A DNA stretch of 64,000 nucleotides. It comes from Prauserella halophila (GTDB lineage: Bacteria; Actinomycetota; Actinomycetes; Mycobacteriales; Pseudonocardiaceae). The stretch lies in contig NZ_JAMTCQ010000014.1 of the NCBI RefSeq assembly GCF_024171895.1, positions 1 through 64,000 of the forward strand, read 5' to 3'. A program made the translations under genes and the position numbers. Of the stretch, positions 1-9,721 are shown piece after piece (within the stretch, counting starts at the first letter, position 1; each line of letters begins with the position of its first letter). The notes under the pieces were generated by a model that saw nothing but the letters and a program-made list of their open reading frames with translations, was not told the DNA's origin and ran no database searches.

Positions 1-829
1 ACTGGTCGTAGGGGTAGGCCGTTTTCGGATGCTCGGACGATGGTTGAGGCGATCATGTACCGCTATCGGACAGGGATCGCGTGGCGGGATCTGCCCGAGG
101 TGTTCGGTCCATGGCAGACCGTCTGGACCTGGCACCGGCGGCTGGCCGCCGAGGGCACATGGGATGCGGTGCTGGCTGAGTTGACCGCTGCGGCGGACGC
201 GGCCGGGTTGGTGGATTGGTCGGTCTCGGTCGATTCCACGATCGCGCGGGCGCATCAGCACGCGGCGAATGTCACGCGCCGCACAGGGGGCTGGATCGAA
301 TTACACGCAGCCGACCATCGAGCCGCGTGATCACGCGCTCGGCCGTTCACGCGGTGGGCTGTCGACGAAGATCCACCAACTTGTCGACGGCAGCGGGCTG
401 CCACTGGTCACGTTGCTGACCGCGGGCCATGCGGGCGATTCTCCGATGCTGCTGCCACTGCTACGACAGCTACGTATCGGCCGGCAGGTGGGACGGCCAC
501 GAACCCGACCCGACGCTGTCCGGGCCGACAAGGCCTACTCCTCTCGAGCGATCCGGGCTCACCTGCGTTCACGCGGCATCACCGCCGTGATCCCCGAACC
601 CGACGATCAGAAACAGCACCGCAAGAACCGCGGATCACACGGCGGGCGGCCCGTCGGGCTCGACGCCGCCGAGTACCGGCACCGCAACGTGATCGAGCGC
701 CGCTACTGCCATCTCACACAGTGGCGAGGCCTGGCCACCCGATACGACAAACACGCCACCATCTACCGCGCAGCGATCATCCTCAACGCCGTCATCGCCT
801 GGACCCGACAAATATCAGACATGACCTAG
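1..829 (+). mobile_element. IS5-family insertion sequence, transposase in two frames, 5' end outside window
   Basis: The first frame is open from base 1 (GRPFSDARTMVEAI...) to 330. It carries the typical IS5 N-terminal block YRTGIAWRDLPEVFGPWQTVW and the DDE-type start VDSTIARAHQHA. The second frame (about 269-829) continues with ALGRSRGGLSTKIH, an ADKAYSSRAIR block and the C-terminal VIERRYCHLTQWRGLATRYDK, which holds the catalytic Glu. Joining them needs a +1 (or -2) shift near a run of five G at 286-290. Some IS5 subgroups make transposase by programmed frameshift, but they usually use -1, so this copy may simply be broken. The stop at 827-829 runs straight into recombinase coding sequence. 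I could not define the terminal inverted repeats. Confidence 0.85.
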
Positions 830-2073
830 CTCGGCAACGCCTGCACTTCGCCGCCGCGAACGACCGCGTGGAATCACTCGGCGGACGCGTCGAGTCCGCA
901 CTCGAACCCATCGACACCACCACAGCCGCTGGACGATTCCAGCGCGGCATGATGGGGGAGTACGCGGCGTTCCAAAGCGAGTTGATCGGTGAAGGCTGGC
1001 AGGAAACGCACCACAACAGGCGCGCTCGCGGACTACCAGCCATCGGCGGGAAGCGATTCGGCTACCACTGGATACGTAACCAGGGTGAGACCGAACGCTA
1101 CGAGATCAACCCAGAACAGGCCGGCGTGCTCGCATGGATGTATGCCGCCTACAACAGCGGCAGCGGCGGACCCGGTATCGCCCGTGAACTCAACCGCCGA
1201 GGCATTACGAACGCACGCGAAAAACCCTGGCACGCCAAGACAGTCCGCGACGTGCTCGACTCCGGATTCGGCGCGGGCCTGCTACGGCGCGTGCCCGTCG
1301 ACGCCGACGGCGTGAAGATCACCGGACCGTTCCAGCAAATCGTGTGGGACCAGGGCGCGCACCCGGCGATCATCACCTCGGACGAATGGGAGAAATACAA
1401 GCGAACCCGGGTGCAGCGTGGCCAGCAGCACCCCCGGCGGGTCGCAGCCCGCTACACCCTGTCTGGCCTCGTTCAATGCGGAGACTGCACTGCGGCCATG
1501 ACAAGACGGGACCGCACCGGAAATCGTGAACGCCCCTATGTGCAACTCATCTGCCGGCGGAGTACCGACAGCGGCGGGGTGTGCATGGTGACGGTTTCCG
1601 AACACCGCGCCATCGACGCCGTGAAACAGTGGCTCACCGAGCTCGCGGACGACATCGGCGACGCAGCCGAAAGTGCTCGGCGTAGCGAGCACTTGCAGCT
1701 CACCACCCGCGCGACCGCCGAAGAGGCGCAGCGCGAACTCGACCGCATCGATAAGCAGTTGGCGACGCTGCGGCGACACCTGATCGCCGAGCGCATGACC
1801 GAAGCCGAGTACGACCAGACACGCGCCGAATTGCTCGCCGAGCAACAGACCGCCGTCGAAAGGCTCGCCCTTGCCAAGCAGCAGGCCGCTACCGAAGAAA
1901 CCGAGCCCGCCCGCGTCGTCGCGCTGGGCTTGCTCGCCGAGTGGGACACGTTGCCGGTGACCCGGCGGCGTGACCTGCTTTCGCGCTTGATTCGCAAAGT
2001 GCAGGTCACGCCGCCTGAACGTCGCTACGGGCTGGCGGGGATTTCAATCATTCCCGCATGGGCACCCGCATAG
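830..2073 (+). pseudogene. Large serine recombinase/integrase, catalytic N-terminus replaced by the IS
   Basis: The frame stays open from 721, but the part before about 826 is IS DNA read out of frame, so the real recombinase starts at LARQRLHF, close to the DRLAR motif of resolvase domains. Next come the end of the catalytic domain (IDTTTAAGRFQRGMMGEYAAFQSE), a recombinase domain (GKRFGYHW to SGFGAGLLRR), a zinc ribbon (CGDC near 1480, later Cys residues near 1550 and 1580) and a coiled coil (about 1700-1900). The active-site serine lies in the missing N-terminus, so the enzyme should be dead. Large serine integrases normally sit at the end of an integrated phage or ICE. The gene ends 37 bp before glpK, so the element probably lies to the left of the window. 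Confidence 0.8.
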
Positions 2074-2110
2074 GCGCCCCGTACCCGTAGGATCACCACG
2101 CAGTAGGTAT

Positions 2111-3616
2111 TTAGGGCACCCAGTCGAACGTCTTCGTGACCGCCTTCTTCCAGTTGCGGTATTCGCTTTCGCGGCGCTGCTCGTCCATGGCGGGCTGCCA
2201 TTGCTTGTCCTTGGCCCAGTTCGAGCGGATGTCCTCTTCGGACTGCCAGAACCCGACGGCCAGCCCGGCCGCGTAGGCGGCACCGAGGGCGGTCGTCTCG
2301 TTGACCTTGGGCCGGATCACGGACACGCCGAGGATGTCGGCCTGGAACTGCATCAGCAGGTCGTTGACCACCATGCCGCCGTCGACCTTGAGCGTGCGCA
2401 GCGGCACGCCCGAGTCGGCATCCATCGCGTCGATGACCTCGCGGGTCTGGAACGCCGTCGCCTCGAGTACGGCCCGCGCGAGGTGGCCCTTGTTGACGTA
2501 ACGGGTCAGGCCGACGATCGCGCCGCGTGCGTCGGAGCGCCAGTACGGGGCGAACAGGCCGGAGAAGGCGGGCACGAAGTAGGCGCCGCCGTTGTCGTCG
2601 ACGGTGCGCGCGTAGCCTTCGATCTCGGCGGCCGAGCCGATCATGCCGAGGTTGTCGCGCAGCCACTGCACCAGCGACCCGGTGACGGCGATCGCCCCTT
2701 CGAGCGCGTACACGGTGTCGTTGTCGCCGATCTTGTAGCAGACCGTCGTGAGCAGGCCGTTCTCCGACAGCACCATGTTGTTGCCGGTGTTGAGCAGCAC
2801 GAAGTTGCCGGTGCCGTAGGTGTTCTTGGCCTCTCCGGGGGACAGGCAGGCCTGGCCGAACGTCGCCGCCTGCTGGTCGCCGAGGATGCCCGAGATGGGT
2901 ACGCCGCCGAGCGCGCCGCGTTCCCGCACGGTGCCGTACACCTCGGAGGAGGAGCGGATCTCCGGCAGCATCGCCAGCGGAATGCCCATGTCGGCGGCGA
3001 TGCCCTCGTCCCAGGTCAGCGTGGCCAGGTCCATCAGCATGGTGCGTGAGGCGTTGGTGGGATCGGTGACGTGGATGCCGCCGTCGACACCACCGGTCAT
3101 GTTCCACAGCACCCACGTGTCCATGTTGCCGAACAGCAGGTCGCCGGCTTCGGCGCGCTCCCGCACCCCGTCGACGTTGTCCAGGATCCACTTGATCTTC
3201 GGACCGGAGAAGTACGTCGCGAGCGGCAACCCGGTCTTCTCGCGATACCGCTCCTGGCCGCCGCCGAGCTCGCCGAGCTCGGTGATGATCCGGTCGGTGC
3301 GCGTGTCCTGCCAGACGATCGCGTTGTAGACGGGTTTGCCGGTGCGGCGGTCCCACACGACGGTCGTCTCGCGCTGGTTGGTGATGCCGACGCTCACCAC
3401 GTCGGCGGCCGTGATGTCGGCGTTGGCCAGCGCGCCCGCGGCCGTCGCCCGGGTATTGGCCCAGACCTGTTCCGGATCGTGTTCGACCCAGCCGGCCTGC
3501 GGGAAGATCTGTTCGTGCTCCCGCTGGTCGGCCGCGACCACGTTGCCGGAATAGTCGAAGATCATCGTGCGGGTGGACGTCGTGCCCTGGTCGATGGCGG
3601 CGACAAAACGAGACAC
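2111..3616 (-). CDS. glpK: Glycerol kinase
   Basis: 501 residues, the normal length for GlpK. It phosphorylates glycerol with ATP to sn-glycerol 3-phosphate in the cytosol. The N-terminus [15 protein letters not shown] is the FGGY-kinase phosphate-binding loop. [23 protein letters not shown] contributes glycerol contacts, and [18 protein letters not shown] is the second FGGY signature. The start is GTG at 3616 behind GGAG. It lies 13 bp downstream of glpF, so the two are almost certainly one transcript, with channel and kinase acting together. Its 3' end faces the recombinase remnant, and the stop region may lie close to an old integration site. Confidence 0.97.
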   Translation of the reverse strand: MSRFVAAIDQGTTSTRTMIFDYSGNVVAADQREHEQIFPQAGWVEHDPEQVWANTRATAAGALANADITAADVVSVGITNQRETTVVWDRRTGKPVYNAIVWQDTRTDRIITELGELGGGQERYREKTGLPLATYFSGPKIKWILDNVDGVRERAEAGDLLFGNMDTWVLWNMTGGVDGGIHVTDPTNASRTMLMDLATLTWDEGIAADMGIPLAMLPEIRSSSEVYGTVRERGALGGVPISGILGDQQAATFGQACLSPGEAKNTYGTGNFVLLNTGNNMVLSENGLLTTVCYKIGDNDTVYALEGAIAVTGSLVQWLRDNLGMIGSAAEIEGYARTVDDNGGAYFVPAFSGLFAPYWRSDARGAIVGLTRYVNKGHLARAVLEATAFQTREVIDAMDADSGVPLRTLKVDGGMVVNDLLMQFQADILGVSVIRPKVNETTALGAAYAAGLAVGFWQSEEDIRSNWAKDKQWQPAMDEQRRESEYRNWKKAVTKTFDWVP

Positions 3617-3629
3617 AGTTGCTCCAAAC

Positions 3630-4382
3630 TCAGCTCAGGCCGCTGACTGCGAGGTAGAGAAGGCCGGCGAGGCCGGCACCGATGAGCGGGCCGACGACGG
3701 GAACCCAGGAATATCCCCACTGCGGATTACCCTTGCCGCGGATCGGCAGCAGCGCGTACGCGATGCGCGGTCCGAGGTCACGTGCCGGGTTGATCGCGTA
3801 GCCCGTCGGACCGCCCAGCGAGGTACCGATCACCAGCACGACGAACGCCACGCCCGCGTAGCCGAGTGCCGCGTTGCCGAACACGGGATCGCCCTCGGCG
3901 GTCACGGACGCCGTCGGGGTGAGCAGGATCCACGCCAGCAGGATGAACGTACCGATGATCTCGGTGACCGTGTTCCACAGCTTGTTCGGGATCGGCGGAA
4001 CGGTCGAGAAGATGCCGAGCGTGTTCTCCGGTTCCGGATGCTCGTCGAACTGCAGCTTGTAGGTCAGCCACGTCAGTCCCGCACCGAGCACACCACCGAC
4101 GAGCTGACCCGCCCAGTAGATGGGCACGTCGGCCCAGGCCAGCTCTCCCGAGACGGCGAGCCCGAAGGTCACCGCCGGGTTGATGTGCCCGCCCGACGGG
4201 TCGGCGATGCTCGCACCGGCGAAGACCGCGAAGCCCCAGCCGATGGTGACGAACAGGAAGCCGCTGCCGTTCCCGAGAGTCTTGTGCAGCGTGTTGTTCG
4301 CCACGACGGCGGTCCCCAGGAGGACGAGCACCGAGGTGCCCAGCATCTCCCAGACGAAAATTGATCCGGCGTTCATAGGCAA
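3630..4382 (-). CDS. glpF: Glycerol facilitator, MIP family
   Basis: Aquaglyceroporin of about 250 residues with six membrane helices and both NPA half-helices ([11 protein letters not shown] and [11 protein letters not shown]). The Asp right after the second NPAR is typical of glycerol channels rather than water-only aquaporins. The start is uncertain: TTG at 4382 sits at good distance from a GGAGG, and ATG at 4376 is two codons downstream. First gene of the glpF-glpK unit, transcribed divergently from glpD, so glycerol entry, phosphorylation and oxidation are encoded side by side. Confidence 0.95.
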   Translation of the reverse strand: MPMNAGSIFVWEMLGTSVLVLLGTAVVANNTLHKTLGNGSGFLFVTIGWGFAVFAGASIADPSGGHINPAVTFGLAVSGELAWADVPIYWAGQLVGGVLGAGLTWLTYKLQFDEHPEPENTLGIFSTVPPIPNKLWNTVTEIIGTFILLAWILLTPTASVTAEGDPVFGNAALGYAGVAFVVLVIGTSLGGPTGYAINPARDLGPRIAYALLPIRGKGNPQWGYSWVPVVGPLIGAGLAGLLYLAVSGLS

Positions 4383-4502
4383 TCAGCCCTCCACCTCGGT
4401 TACGACCGGGACTTGTCGTTCATGGCCGCACCGGGCGGGTCCGTGCAGGGGTGCTCCCATGCCGGTCGGGCGGCGCTGCCGTTTAACACTGCTCGGTACG
4501 CT

Positions 4503-4516
4503 ACTCGCATGTGAGT
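4503..4516. promoter_or_regulatory. Imperfect palindrome, candidate glycerol-regulon operator
   Basis: ACTCGCATGTGAGT is a 14-bp dyad with one mismatched pair. It lies in the only promoter-bearing gap between divergent glpF and glpD, about 120 bp from the glpF start and 130 bp from the glpD start. That placement suits a shared regulator such as an IclR/GylR- or DeoR-type glycerol repressor. No regulator gene is next to it in the window. The role is inferred from position and symmetry only. Confidence 0.3.
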
Positions 4517-4552
4517 GATGGCTCAAAGCGACGTCCGGCGTAGCGATGGCGT

Positions 4553-4597
4553 GCGGACGCGCTAGTGACGGCGGACGCGCGAGTGACGGCGGACGTG
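4553..4597 (+). repeat. 18-bp tandem repeat upstream of glpD
   Basis: GCGGACGCGCTAGTGACG (4553-4570) is followed by GCGGACGCGCGAGTGACG (4571-4588) and the start of a third copy (4589-4597). Two units differ at one base. The array ends about 50 bp before the glpD start. It could be a simple slippage product or a set of direct-repeat binding sites. Confidence 0.7.
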
Positions 4598-4649
4598 ACA
4601 TGCTGGACGCGTCCCGGTGATCGGGGGCGACGTCGGCGAGGAGGATCAG

Positions 4650-6407
4650 GTGACAGCGCAGCGTGGACGTGAGGCGAGGACGTCGGCCAGGGCCGCGGCG
4701 TCGGCACAGTTGGGCCCGGAGACGCGCGCCGAATCGTGGCAGCAGCTCGGGAAGGAGACGTTCGACCTCGTCGTGATCGGCGGGGGCATCGTCGGTGCGG
4801 GCACGGCTCTCGACGCGGCGACGCGCGGCCTGCGCGTGGCGCTCATCGAGGCGCGGGATCTGGCCTCGGGCACGTCGAGCCGGTCGAGCAAACTCTTCCA
4901 CGGCGGCCTGCGCTATCTCGAGCAGCTGGAGTTCGGCCTCGTCCGCGAGGCGCTGCGCGAGCGCGAACTGATGCTCAACCGGCTCGCACCGCACCTGGTC
5001 AAGCCGGTGAGCTTCCTGTACCCGCTGACGCACCGCGGGTGGGAACGTCCCTACACCGCCGCCGGTCTGTTCCTGTACGACACGATGGGCGGCGCGCGTT
5101 CCGTTCCCGGCCAGAAGCACCTCACGCGCGCGGGCGCACTGCGCATGGTGCCTGCGCTGAAGCGGGACGCGCTGATCGGCGGCATTCGCTACTACGACGC
5201 GCAGGCCGACGACGCCCGCCACACCATGACCGTCGGCCGCACCGCCGCGCACTACGGCGCCGTGGTGCGCAACTCCACGCAGGTCGTCGGGTTCCTCCGC
5301 GAAGCCGACCGGGTGTCGGGCGTGCGCGTGCGCGACGTCGAGAGTGGACAGGAGACCGACGTCCGGGCGCACGCCGTGATCAACGCGACCGGCGTGTGGA
5401 CCGACGAGCTGCAGCGGCTCTCGGGCAGCCGGGGACGGTTCCGGGTGCGGTCGAGCAAGGGTGTGCACATCGTCGTGCCGCGGGACCGGATCGTCGCCGA
5501 GAGCGGCATGATCCTGCGGACGGAGAAGTCGGTGCTGTTCGTGATCCCGTGGCGCAACCACTGGGTGATCGGTACCACCGACACCGACTGGTATCTCGAC
5601 CTGGCGCATCCGTCGGCGACGCGCAGCGACATCGACTACATCCTCGAACACGTGAACAAGGTCCTGGCCACGCCGCTGACGCACGACGACATCGAAGGCG
5701 TGTACGCGGGGCTGCGGCCGTTGCTGGCCGGCGAGAGCGAGGAGACGTCGAAGCTCTCGCGCGAGCACGCGGTCGCACGCGTGGCGCCGGGGCTGGTGGC
5801 GATCGCGGGCGGCAAGTACACGACGTACCGCGTGATGGCGGCCGATGCCGTGGACGCCGCGGCCGTCGACGTTCCCGAGCGTGTGCAGGAGTCGATCACC
5901 GACAAGGTGCCGCTCGTCGGCGCGGACGGGTACCACGCGCTGGTCAACCAGGCCGATCACCTGGCGTCCGATCACGGGCTGCACCCCTACCGCGTACGGC
6001 ACCTGCTCGACCGGTACGGCTCGCTCATCGGCGACGTGCTCGCGCTCGCCGAGGGCAGGCCCGATCTGCTGAAGCCGATCGAGACGGCGCCGGACTACCT
6101 GCGCGTCGAGGTCGTCTACGCCGCCACCGACGAGGGAGCACTGCACCTCGAGGACGTGCTGGCCCGGCGGACCCGGATCTCCATCGAGTACCCGCACCGC
6201 GGCGTCGACTGTGCCGAGCAGGTCGCCGAGCTGGTGGGCGACGTACTGGGCTGGACGCCGCAGCAGCGGGAGCGTGAGGTCGAGGTGTATCGCGCTCGCG
6301 TGGAGGCCGAGCGCGATTCGCAGGCACAGCCCGACGACGAGGCCGCCGACGCCCGGCGCGTCGCAGCACCGGAACCGAGGCCGGACCTCACCGAGCCGGT
6401 CAGCTGA
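4650..6407 (+). CDS. glpD: Glycerol-3-phosphate dehydrogenase, FAD-dependent
   Basis: 585 residues. It oxidises sn-glycerol 3-phosphate to dihydroxyacetone phosphate and passes electrons to the respiratory quinone pool at the membrane. The Rossmann FAD motif is FDLVVIGGGIVGAGTALDAATRG. The family signatures SSKLFHGGLRYLEQ and TTDTDWY follow. GGKYTTYRVMAADAVD closes the FAD domain, and a C-terminal GlpD cap domain is present. I chose GTG at 4650 because GAGGAGG lies 5 bp before it; an upstream in-frame GTG at 4617 has no such site. The start is preceded by the 18-bp repeat. Divergent from glpFK. Confidence 0.96.
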   Translation: MTAQRGREARTSARAAASAQLGPETRAESWQQLGKETFDLVVIGGGIVGAGTALDAATRGLRVALIEARDLASGTSSRSSKLFHGGLRYLEQLEFGLVREALRERELMLNRLAPHLVKPVSFLYPLTHRGWERPYTAAGLFLYDTMGGARSVPGQKHLTRAGALRMVPALKRDALIGGIRYYDAQADDARHTMTVGRTAAHYGAVVRNSTQVVGFLREADRVSGVRVRDVESGQETDVRAHAVINATGVWTDELQRLSGSRGRFRVRSSKGVHIVVPRDRIVAESGMILRTEKSVLFVIPWRNHWVIGTTDTDWYLDLAHPSATRSDIDYILEHVNKVLATPLTHDDIEGVYAGLRPLLAGESEETSKLSREHAVARVAPGLVAIAGGKYTTYRVMAADAVDAAAVDVPERVQESITDKVPLVGADGYHALVNQADHLASDHGLHPYRVRHLLDRYGSLIGDVLALAEGRPDLLKPIETAPDYLRVEVVYAATDEGALHLEDVLARRTRISIEYPHRGVDCAEQVAELVGDVLGWTPQQREREVEVYRARVEAERDSQAQPDDEAADARRVAAPEPRPDLTEPVS

Positions 6408-6750
6408 GACCTGCCCGGACGCGAGGCGCACCGCGTGTCCTGCGTCCACCCGTCGCCCGGCCGCCACCCCTCACCGGCGTGCCGGGCGCGGCTGCGCTGT
6501 CGCGCGTGTGCTGCACTCGGCACCGCGTGTGCTGCACTCGGCACCGCGTGTGCTGCATTCCGGCCGTGCGGGAACGGGGTGTCGTGCGCCCCGTCGCGAC
6601 AGGAGTGTCCACATACGACGTCCGCTGTGGATGCGAGGTCGATGTCGGAAAGCGCGGCGGAAGCAGGGTCGGCGCAGCGGGAACAGGGTCGGCGGAGCGG
6701 GAGTGGGGTCGGCGCAGCGCCGCGGGAGAGTCTCGACGTCCGGTGGGCAG
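6408..6750. repeat. Convergent gap with 21-bp repeat array
   Basis: This 343-bp gap between the 3' ends of glpD and the DUF1707 gene holds no supported gene. At 6503-6559 a 21-bp unit beginning CGCGTGTGCTGCACTCGG occurs twice perfectly and then as a 15-bp partial copy. A single degenerate copy (GCGTGTCCTGC) lies near 6434. Around 6660-6720 there are shorter GGGTCGGCG(C/G)AGCG repeats. The unit belongs to the dispersed family described in the findings, here in reverse orientation. Confidence 0.8.
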
Positions 6751-7170
6751 TCAGCGGCGGTTGACGATCATGCCGGCGAGCAGCGCTGCCGCCGCCGGGA
6801 TCAGGAACACGAAGAACCCGGCCCGGGTGACGAAGAACAGCGCGATCGCCAGTATCGCGGCGGCGGGCAGTGCCAGGGAGGCCAGCCGTTGCCGCCACGG
6901 CTGCACCGGCACCGGCGGGCCGGACGCGCCGGTGCGGGACATCCCGCCGTCCTGTCGCGGGCCGCTCTCGAGGACGCTCGGCCGGGGCTCGGGCAGGTCG
7001 GCGAACATCGGCTTCAGGTCCTTGCGGAACTTCGCCGCGCTGACTCCCGCCGAGCGTTCGTCGAACTCGGTCAGCTCGAGCCGCCCGGTGCGCACGTGCT
7101 CCGACAGCGCATCGAGGGCTTCCTGCCGCTCAGCGTCGCTGAGCCGCAGCTCGGATCGATCAGCGGCCAC
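6751..7170 (-). CDS. DUF1707 domain membrane protein
   Basis: 139 residues from GTG at 7170. The frame is open further upstream, but that part runs through the 21-bp repeats. Residues 5-55 (LRLSDAERQEALDALSEHV, GRL, EFDERS) are the DUF1707 (SHOCT-like) domain, common at the N-terminus of actinobacterial membrane proteins. The C-terminus has two hydrophobic helices (LASLALPAAAILAIALFFV and FFVFLIPAAAALLAGM). The function is unknown. Convergent with glpD. Confidence 0.8.
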   Translation of the reverse strand: MAADRSELRLSDAERQEALDALSEHVRTGRLELTEFDERSAGVSAAKFRKDLKPMFADLPEPRPSVLESGPRQDGGMSRTGASGPPVPVQPWRQRLASLALPAAAILAIALFFVTRAGFFVFLIPAAAALLAGMIVNRR

Positions 7171-7243
7171 ACGTCGATCGTAGGCGTGCGGACCTCGACG
7201 CGGCCACGGCACCTGCGAAACCGTTGCGCGTTGTTCGCTCCCC

Positions 7244-7285
7244 GAGTGCAGAACACGCGTGCCTGAACGCAGCACACGCGCGACA
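7244..7285 (+). repeat. Two 21-bp repeat units
   Basis: Units start at 7244 (GAGTGCAGAACACGCG...) and 7265 (GAACGCAGCACACGCG...), exactly 21 bp apart. A further isolated match (GCGCAGGACACGCG) lies at 7337-7350. They lie upstream of the DUF1707 gene and downstream of accA3, in the opposite orientation to the array at 6503. Confidence 0.75.
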
Positions 7286-7360
7286 GCGCAGTCGCGCGTC
7301 AGCGCGGCCGTGGGGGCGGTGGTCGGGCGACGGGTGGGCGCAGGACACGCGGGGTCGGGG

Positions 7361-9157
7361 TCAGTCCTTGAGTTCGAGGAGGACGGCGCCCTGGTTGACG
7401 GTGGAGCCGGTTTCGGCGGACAGGCCGGTCACGGTGCCGGCCTTGTGCGCGGTCACGGGGTTTTCCATCTTCATGGCCTCGAGCACCACGATCTGCTCGC
7501 CGGCCTCGACCTGTTGACCCTCCTCGACGGCGACCTTGATGACCGTGCCCTGCATCGGGGCGGTCACCGCGTCACCGCTGACCGCGGCCTTGCCGCCGCC
7601 GGTGCGCTTGCGCGGCTTGGACTTCGCCGCCGCGCCGCCACCGCCGCCGGCCGAGGCGAGGTTGCCGGGCAGCGACACCTCGAGCCTGCGCCCGCCGACC
7701 TCGACGACGACGTTCTGCCGCGGCGCCTCGTCGGCGTCGTCGGCGTCGTCGGCTGCGACGTACGGCTCGATCGTGTTCTCGAACTCGGTCTCGATCCAGC
7801 GGGTGTGCACCGAGAAGTTCTTGCCGTCACCGACGAACGCCGGGTCCCGCAGGATGGTGCGGTGGAAGGGCAGCACGGTGGCGATGCCCTCGGCGACCAT
7901 CTCGTCGAGGGCGCGGCGCGACCGCTCGATGGCCTGCTCGCGATCGGCGCCGGTGACGATGACCTTCGCCAGCATCGAGTCGAACTGGCCGCCGATGACG
8001 GTGCCGGTCTCCATGCCCGCGTCGATGCGCACGCCGGGACCTGCGGGGAAGTCGAGTCGCGTCACCGTGCCCGGTGCGGGCAGGAAGTTCCGGCCCGCGT
8101 CCTCGCCGTTGATGCGGAACTCGATGGAGTGCCCGCGCGGCGCCGGGTCCCCGGTCAGCTGCAGCTCGTGGCCCTCGGCGATGCGGAACTGCTCGCGCAC
8201 CAGGTCCAGGCCCGTCGTCTCCTCCGAGACCGGGTGTTCGACCTGCAGCCGGGTGTTCACCTCGAGGAACGAGATCGTGCCGTCGATGCCGACGAGGTAT
8301 TCGACCGTGCCGGCGCCGTGGTATCCGGCCTCGGCGCAGATCGCCTTGGCCGAGGCGTGGATGGTCTCGCGCTGCGCGTCGGTCAGGAACGGCGCGGGCG
8401 CCTCCTCGACGAGCTTCTGGTGGCGGCGCTGCAGCGAGCAGTCGCGGGTGCCGACGACGACGACGTTTCCGTGCTGGTCTGCCAGGACCTGCGCCTCGAC
8501 GTGTCGGGGCTTGTCGAGGTAGCGCTCGACGAAGCATTCGCCGCGGCCGAACGCCGACACCGCCTCGCGCGTGGCGGATTCGAACAGTTCAGGGATCTCG
8601 TCGAGCGTGCGGGCGACCTTCAGGCCGCGGCCGCCACCGCCGAACGCCGCCTTGATGGCCACGGGCAGGCCGTGTTCCTCGGCGAACGCCACGATCTCGT
8701 CCGCACTGCCCGCGGGATCCTTGGTGCCGGGCACCAGGGGAGCGCCCGCCTTCAGCGCGATGTGCCGCGCGGTGACCTTGTCGCCGAGGTCGCGGATGGC
8801 CTGCGGGGACGGGCCGATCCAGGTCAGGCCCGCGTCGAGGACCGCCTGCGCGAAGTCGGCGTTCTCGGACAGGAAGCCGTAGCCCGGGTGGACCGCGTCC
8901 GCACCGGAACGCTTCGCCACGTCGAGCAGTTTGTCGAACACCAGGTAGCTGTCCGCCGCCGTGTCCCCGCCCAGGGCGAACGCCTCGTCGGCGAGCCGGA
9001 CGTGCGGAGCGTCCCTGTCCGGGTCGGCGTAGACGGCCACGCTGGCGACACCCGCGTCTTGCGCGGCTCGGATCACGCGCACCGCGATCTCGCCACGGTT
9101 CGCGATGAGCACCTTCGTCACCGCGCCTGCCACGACCTTGTTGCCTCGCTCCGGCAC
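7361..9157 (-). CDS. accA3: Acyl-CoA carboxylase alpha subunit (biotin carboxylase + BCCP)
   Basis: 598 residues, matching mycobacterial AccA3. It carboxylates its own biotin with ATP and bicarbonate, then hands CO2 to a carboxyltransferase beta subunit. Biotin-carboxylase domain: [19 protein letters not shown] at the start, ATP-grasp glycine loop [28 protein letters not shown], and [14 protein letters not shown]. The BCCP domain ends with AMKMEN, with Lys563 as the biotin site. A charged Asp/Ala linker separates them. GTG at 9157 is preferred (GGAGG 5 bp upstream); an ATG at 9169 contains that Shine-Dalgarno. Likely partners are the epsilon and beta subunits at 37991-39921, with biotin attached by BirA at 40075. 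Confidence 0.95.
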   Translation of the reverse strand: MPERGNKVVAGAVTKVLIANRGEIAVRVIRAAQDAGVASVAVYADPDRDAPHVRLADEAFALGGDTAADSYLVFDKLLDVAKRSGADAVHPGYGFLSENADFAQAVLDAGLTWIGPSPQAIRDLGDKVTARHIALKAGAPLVPGTKDPAGSADEIVAFAEEHGLPVAIKAAFGGGGRGLKVARTLDEIPELFESATREAVSAFGRGECFVERYLDKPRHVEAQVLADQHGNVVVVGTRDCSLQRRHQKLVEEAPAPFLTDAQRETIHASAKAICAEAGYHGAGTVEYLVGIDGTISFLEVNTRLQVEHPVSEETTGLDLVREQFRIAEGHELQLTGDPAPRGHSIEFRINGEDAGRNFLPAPGTVTRLDFPAGPGVRIDAGMETGTVIGGQFDSMLAKVIVTGADREQAIERSRRALDEMVAEGIATVLPFHRTILRDPAFVGDGKNFSVHTRWIETEFENTIEPYVAADDADDADEAPRQNVVVEVGGRRLEVSLPGNLASAGGGGGAAAKSKPRKRTGGGKAAVSGDAVTAPMQGTVIKVAVEEGQQVEAGEQIVVLEAMKMENPVTAHKAGTVTGLSAETGSTVNQGAVLLELKD

Positions 9158-9253
9158 GCCTACCTCCATGTCAAGCCGTTCTCGGTCGGAGTCTACGGAC
9201 CGGCGGGCGGCCGCCGGTGAGACCCGAGTCACGGCCAGGGGCGGGCGGGAGGG

Positions 9254-9691
9254 TCACGCCGGGTGGCGCAGCTCTTCGGGGATCTCGGCGTCGACGAGGA
9301 TCACGTCGTAGGGCTGCGATTCGTGCAGGGTCTGCAGGTCGGACGTCTGCACGAGCATCCACGGTTGGTGCTCGCCGCAACATTCCGTGAGGCGGTCGAC
9401 GGCGGTGTAGGCGAGGAGCGCGAGGCGGCCGTCGGGGGTGCGGCGGAGCTCGACGTCGGTCTGGCGGGTGTGCTTGCCGTCGTGCGGGCCGGTGGGCAGG
9501 TAGACCACGGGCGGCAGCTGGGGATTCGTCACCGACATCACGGTAACCGTGCGCGGTCCGTGGTCCGGGTTGTCCCACGTCCGCGCGATGTGCCACGGAC
9601 GGGTGTTGCTTCCCGGGTCGGCGGGCGCCGACCCGAGAAGCCCCGAGGCACCACCGTCGGCGAGGTGGATGGGCATGACGCTGATGTTCAC
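9254..9691 (-). CDS. SAV_915-like small protein (SseB-related)
   Basis: 145 residues with no clear motif of known catalytic function. The C-terminal two thirds (VVYLPTGPH, DVELRRTPDGRLALLAYTAVDRLTECCG, QPWMLVQTSDLQTL) resemble the short actinobacterial proteins annotated SAV_915 family, which share an SseB-like fold. No membrane segment or signal peptide is seen. The start is uncertain: GTG at 9691 gives a GC3-rich N-terminus, while ATG at 9538 would keep only the domain. The function is unknown. Confidence 0.6.
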   Translation of the reverse strand: MNISVMPIHLADGGASGLLGSAPADPGSNTRPWHIARTWDNPDHGPRTVTVMSVTNPQLPPVVYLPTGPHDGKHTRQTDVELRRTPDGRLALLAYTAVDRLTECCGEHQPWMLVQTSDLQTLHESQPYDVILVDAEIPEELRHPA

Positions 9692-9721
9692 CTGCCTCGG
9701 CAGCGGAACGACTGCGGAGTC

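Noticed and set aside
286-290. G5 run as a confirmed programmed frameshift in the transposase
   Set aside because: Joining the frames needs +1 or -2, not the -1 typical of IS5 subgroups, so a disabling mutation is equally likely.
4383-6467. Long minus-strand frame opposite glpD
   Set aside because: Antisense shadow of a well-defined gene; Arg/His/Val-rich translation without any motif.
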